Source: Actinomycetes bacterium
GTDB lineage: Bacteria > Actinomycetota > Acidimicrobiia > Acidimicrobiales > Microtrichaceae
Direction of reading: 5' to 3'
Length of the DNA stretch: 8,693 nucleotides
Assembly (NCBI GenBank): GCA_023423215.1
Contig: JAFAFZ010000593.1
Location: forward strand, 1 to 8,693
A model generated the notes under the pieces. The model was given only the letters and a program-made list of their open reading frames with translations, searched no databases and was not told where the DNA came from. A program made the position numbers and the translations under genes. Below, piece by piece: positions 6,523-8,693 of the stretch (position 1 is its first letter; each line of letters begins with the position of its first letter).

Positions 6523-7359
6523 CTAGGGCTTGCGCCACCAGACGCCGGTCCAGTCGACGGTCTCGATCGGCGCGGTGATCCCGTGCTGCCGGCGGTAGTC
6601 GTCGACCGCCGCTCGGCAGGGCTCCCAGCCGCCGTAGTCGTCGACCAGGACGAAGCCCCCGGAGGAGACCTTCGGCTCGAGCGACACCAGCGCGTCCATC
6701 GTCGACTGGTAGAGGTCGCCGTCGAGGCGCAGCACCGAGATCGCCTCGATCGGCGCGTCCGGCAGGGTGTCGCAGAACCAGCCCTCGAGGAAGTGCACGC
6801 GGTCGTCCAGCAGGCCGTAGCGCTCGAAGTTGGCCCGCACGGCGTCCGCCCCGACCTTCAGCACCTCGACGTGCGACCAGTCCAGTCCCTCGTCCGCGGG
6901 GTACGCGTCTGCGTCGGGCGCGGGCAGGCCCTCGAAGGAGTCGGCCACCCAGACGCCGCGACCGGAGTCGCCCATCGCCTGGAGCACGCCGCGCATGAGG
7001 ATCGTCGTGCCGCCACGCCACACGCCGGTCTCGATGAAGTCGCCCGGCACGTCCTCGAGCACCGCCGTGACGCACGCGTCGACGACGTTGTCCAGGCGCT
7101 TCGTGCCGATCATCGTCTCCGCCGTCGGCGGCCAGTCCCGGCCCTCGTCGCGGGCCGCAGGATCCCCTCGCCGCACGACGCGCCACCCGTTCGAGCGCAG
7201 CACCGGCAGGACCTGCTCGGCCCCGCCGGGCCACTGGCCCAGGTCCGCGTCCCACCACTCCTGGTCCAGGAACGCCTCGCGGGTCAGGCAGCGGCGCAGC
7301 AGGTCCAGGTAGGCGCGGGCCGCGGGGTCGAGGCGGTCGACGGCAGAGGGCTCGGTCAT
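6523..7359 (-). CDS. TylF/MycF-family SAM-dependent O-methyltransferase
   Basis: Predicted class I methyltransferase of the macrocin O-methyltransferase family (PF05711 type), which methylates sugar hydroxyls on macrolides and, in many bacteria, unknown glycan or small-molecule acceptors. Seen: the SAM-binding GDFIETGVWRGG (106-117), VWVADSFEGLP, VHFLEGWFCDTLPDAP, the metal/substrate-site RLDGDLYQSTMDAL (211 onward), and VLVDDYGGWEPC with Asp240-Asp241, then CRAAVDDYR. At 278 residues it is typical or slightly long; the first 85 or so residues form a helical N-terminal extension. The ATG at 7359 lacks a Shine-Dalgarno, but a -10-like TACCGT lies 8 nt upstream, which suggests a leaderless mRNA. 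It is divergent from the SDR unit. Substrate cannot be predicted: no PKS, glycosyltransferase or deoxysugar genes are visible. Confidence 0.85.
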   Translation of the reverse strand: MTEPSAVDRLDPAARAYLDLLRRCLTREAFLDQEWWDADLGQWPGGAEQVLPVLRSNGWRVVRRGDPAARDEGRDWPPTAETMIGTKRLDNVVDACVTAVLEDVPGDFIETGVWRGGTTILMRGVLQAMGDSGRGVWVADSFEGLPAPDADAYPADEGLDWSHVEVLKVGADAVRANFERYGLLDDRVHFLEGWFCDTLPDAPIEAISVLRLDGDLYQSTMDALVSLEPKVSSGGFVLVDDYGGWEPCRAAVDDYRRQHGITAPIETVDWTGVWWRKP

Positions 7360-7524
7360 GGACCGGCACGGTACCGGCCCGCACCGGACGCACCGCCAGC
7401 CCAGGTCCGAGCGCCCACCCCCGGCGCTGTGAGGGAGCGGTAACAACACCTTCACACTGCTGCCCCCGGCAACGACGAACGCCACTCCTAGGGTGGTCGA
7501 GGTACCCCGATCCGGGAGGTCACC
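7360..7524. promoter_or_regulatory. Divergent promoter region, methyltransferase / small ORF-SDR unit
   Basis: On the minus strand TACCGT (7373-7368) lies 8 nt before the methyltransferase ATG, fitting a leaderless promoter; it is embedded in an imperfect palindrome around GGTACC (7363-7377). On the plus strand TAGGGT (7489-7494) fits TAnnnT, predicting a start near 7501. GGGAGG (7514-7519) is a good Shine-Dalgarno 5 nt before the ATG at 7525. An inverted repeat at 7428-7456 lies upstream of the plus-strand -10. Confidence 0.5.
7428..7456. repeat. Interrupted inverted repeat, operator candidate
   Basis: TGTGAGGG (7428-7435) and CCTTCACA (7449-7456) form 8-bp arms with one mismatch around a 13-bp spacer. 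The arms recall CRP half-sites, but the spacing is wrong for CRP. Position about 33-61 bp upstream of the plus-strand -10 would suit an activator or repressor site. Confidence 0.3.
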
Positions 7525-7722
7525 ATGAGCAGCCGAGCCGCACGACGAACCCTGCGACCGCTGCCCGCGCCGGCCGCGGCCCCGGGTGACGGGGAGGTGC
7601 GGGGCGCACCGACGTCGCACCCGACGATCCACGCTCGTGCGGTGTCGGGCGACGCGTTCCGGTGGTTCGCCGCCCGGCCCCGGCCGACGTCGACCCGCAC
7701 CATCCTGCGGAGGGCGTCATGA
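7525..7722 (+). CDS. Small Arg-rich hypothetical protein, coupled to the SDR gene
   Basis: Not recognised. Seen: 65 residues starting MSSRAARRTLRPLP, with about a dozen arginines, no lysine, several Pro/Ala runs, and no membrane segment or signal peptide; much of it is likely disordered. Support for translation: GGGAGG 5 nt before the ATG, a -10 about 30 nt upstream, and an ATGA overlap of its stop with the start of the SDR gene. It could be a real small protein, or a leader ORF whose translation feeds ribosomes onto the SDR start. No homology is apparent to me, so coding status is only moderately supported. Confidence 0.5.
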   Translation: MSSRAARRTLRPLPAPAAAPGDGEVRGAPTSHPTIHARAVSGDAFRWFAARPRPTSTRTILRRAS

Positions 7723-8693
7723 CGGCGGTCAGCCTGCGCAGCCGCTACGTCGTGACCGGCGCGGCGGGGTTCCTGGGATCGCACCTGTGCGAGGCCCTGC
7801 TCGTGCGGGGCCACGAGGTCGTCGGCATCGACGACCTGTCCAGCGGTCGTCGGACCAACCTGGCCTCGTTCGCCCGCCACCCCGGGTTCACGTTCCACGC
7901 GGCGGACGTCAACGACGGCATCCCCGTGCGTGGTCCGGTCGACGGCGTGTTCCACCTGATCTGCCCGCGACCCGCCGTCCAGGTGCTGGCCGGGACCGAG
8001 CGCCTGCCCGCACCGCCGACCGGCGTCGAGCAGGTCTCCGAGTTCGCCCGACGCCGCCGGACGCGCCTGCTGCTCGTCGGCGCGACCGGCGAGGAGTACG
8101 ACGACCCGTTCGAGAGCACCGAGCGCGCCCCGGACGCGCTCGATCCGCTCATGGCCCGCTCCGAGGTGCGCATCGCCCGGCTCTTCCAGGCGTACGGACC
8201 GCGCATGGAACCCGAGGACGAGCCGCTGCTCAGCCACCTGCTGCTCCAGGCGCTGACCGGGCAGCCGATGTCGGTGCCGGGTCCGCCGACGGACACCCGC
8301 AGCTGCTGCTTCGTGTCGGACCTCATCGGCGGCATGCTGCGCCTGTTCCACAGCCGGTTGGCCGATCGACCCGTCGACCTGGGCGACCCCACCGAGCACC
8401 GCGTCGCCGCGCTCGTCGATGCGGTGCGGGCCGTGACCGGGGCGACGGCTCCGGTCGACCACCGCCCGAGCGCGGGCGGACCGGCACGGCGACCACGCCC
8501 GGACCTGTCCATCGCGACCGAGCAGCTCGGGTGGGCGCCCCGTGTCCCGCTGCGAGCCGGACTCGAGACCACCGCGCACTGGATGCAGGCCGAGCTCGGG
8601 CCCACCGTCGGCCCCGCCATCGTCGCCCAGGAGCGACGCACCGCCTGCGCCCCACCCCCCTCCGGCGCGGGCGGCGCGCCGTGCCCCCACCAG
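7719..8693 (+). CDS. SDR-family nucleotide-sugar epimerase/decarboxylase-like protein, probable pseudoenzyme (partial at right edge)
   Basis: Extended short-chain dehydrogenase fold closest to UDP-glucuronate decarboxylase-type proteins. Seen: the Rossmann motif GAAGFLGSH (14-22), acidic Asp38-Asp39 after the second strand, DLSSGRRTN, FHLICP (78-83), VGATGEEYDDP (120 onward) aligning to the usual STSEVYGDP, RIARLFQAYGPRM (ending 163), TRSCCFVSDLIGGMLRL and QLGWAPRVPLRAGL near the C-terminus. Odd: the segment carrying the catalytic YxxxK is missing. Only 32 residues separate Tyr127 from Tyr159, about 25 fewer than expected, and the 325 residues contain no lysine; the catalytic Ser/Thr motif is also altered. 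The fold and NAD site look kept, catalysis does not. The ATG at 7719 has GGAGG 5 nt upstream and overlaps the small ORF stop. The frame is still open at the edge after a Pro/Ala-rich tail. Confidence 0.75.
   Translation, partial: MTAVSLRSRYVVTGAAGFLGSHLCEALLVRGHEVVGIDDLSSGRRTNLASFARHPGFTFHAADVNDGIPVRGPVDGVFHLICPRPAVQVLAGTERLPAPPTGVEQVSEFARRRRTRLLLVGATGEEYDDPFESTERAPDALDPLMARSEVRIARLFQAYGPRMEPEDEPLLSHLLLQALTGQPMSVPGPPTDTRSCCFVSDLIGGMLRLFHSRLADRPVDLGDPTEHRVAALVDAVRAVTGATAPVDHRPSAGGPARRPRPDLSIATEQLGWAPRVPLRAGLETTAHWMQAELGPTVGPAIVAQERRTACAPPPSGAGGAPCPHQ

Noticed and set aside
6583..7443. 286-codon plus-strand open frame opposite the methyltransferase
   Set aside because: No motifs, Arg/Val-rich shadow composition; the opposite strand encodes the complete TylF-family signature.
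7428..7456. CRP-type binding site
   Set aside because: The TGTGA/TCACA arms are separated by far more than the 6 bp of a CRP site; kept only as a generic inverted repeat.
7488..8690. 400-codon minus-strand open frame opposite the SDR gene
   Set aside because: Its translation is Arg/Gly/Ala-rich without motifs, while the plus frame has clear SDR motifs and Shine-Dalgarno signals; it is a high-GC antisense shadow.

Overview
The window is very GC-rich and carries dense actinobacterial-style coding sequence: GTG starts, 4-bp GTGA/ATGA gene overlaps and TAnnnT-like -10 elements. A type I (multidomain) fatty acid synthase points to an actinomycete in the broad sense. The BioF and BioD sequences recall Acidimicrobiia-type proteins, but that placement is only an impression. 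No tRNA, rRNA, CRISPR array, insertion sequence or phage gene was seen.

Left part (1-4715): the minus strand of 1-1384 holds the N-terminal acetyltransferase region of a type I fatty acid synthase that runs off the left edge. It is divergent from a tightly coupled biotin operon, bioA-bioF-bioD (1610-4715), whose genes overlap by 4 bp and whose products convert KAPA-pathway intermediates to dethiobiotin. bioB is not in the window. The 225-bp divergent region contains two near-perfect 16-bp palindromes exactly 21 bp apart, a good candidate for an operator that co-regulates fatty acid synthesis and synthesis of the biotin needed by acetyl-CoA carboxylase. A hairpin follows bioD directly.

Middle part (4716-6412): a monocistronic YbjQ/UPF0145 gene with a perfect Shine-Dalgarno sequence is followed by two tight tetraloop hairpins. 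Next comes an unrecognised two-helix membrane protein. It converges with an unrecognised minus-strand protein built of two tandem copies of one domain; the two genes share a self-complementary octamer that supplies both stop codons.

Right part (6413-8693): a TylF/MycF-type SAM-dependent O-methyltransferase is on the minus strand. It is divergent from a two-gene plus-strand unit: a small Arg-rich ORF of unknown function, translationally coupled to an SDR-family protein that resembles UDP-glucuronate decarboxylase/epimerases. The SDR protein has lost the catalytic Tyr-Lys region and contains no lysine in 325 residues, so it looks like a pseudoenzyme. It is still open at the right edge. This end may relate to cell-surface glycan or natural-product sugar chemistry, but that is inference from family membership only.
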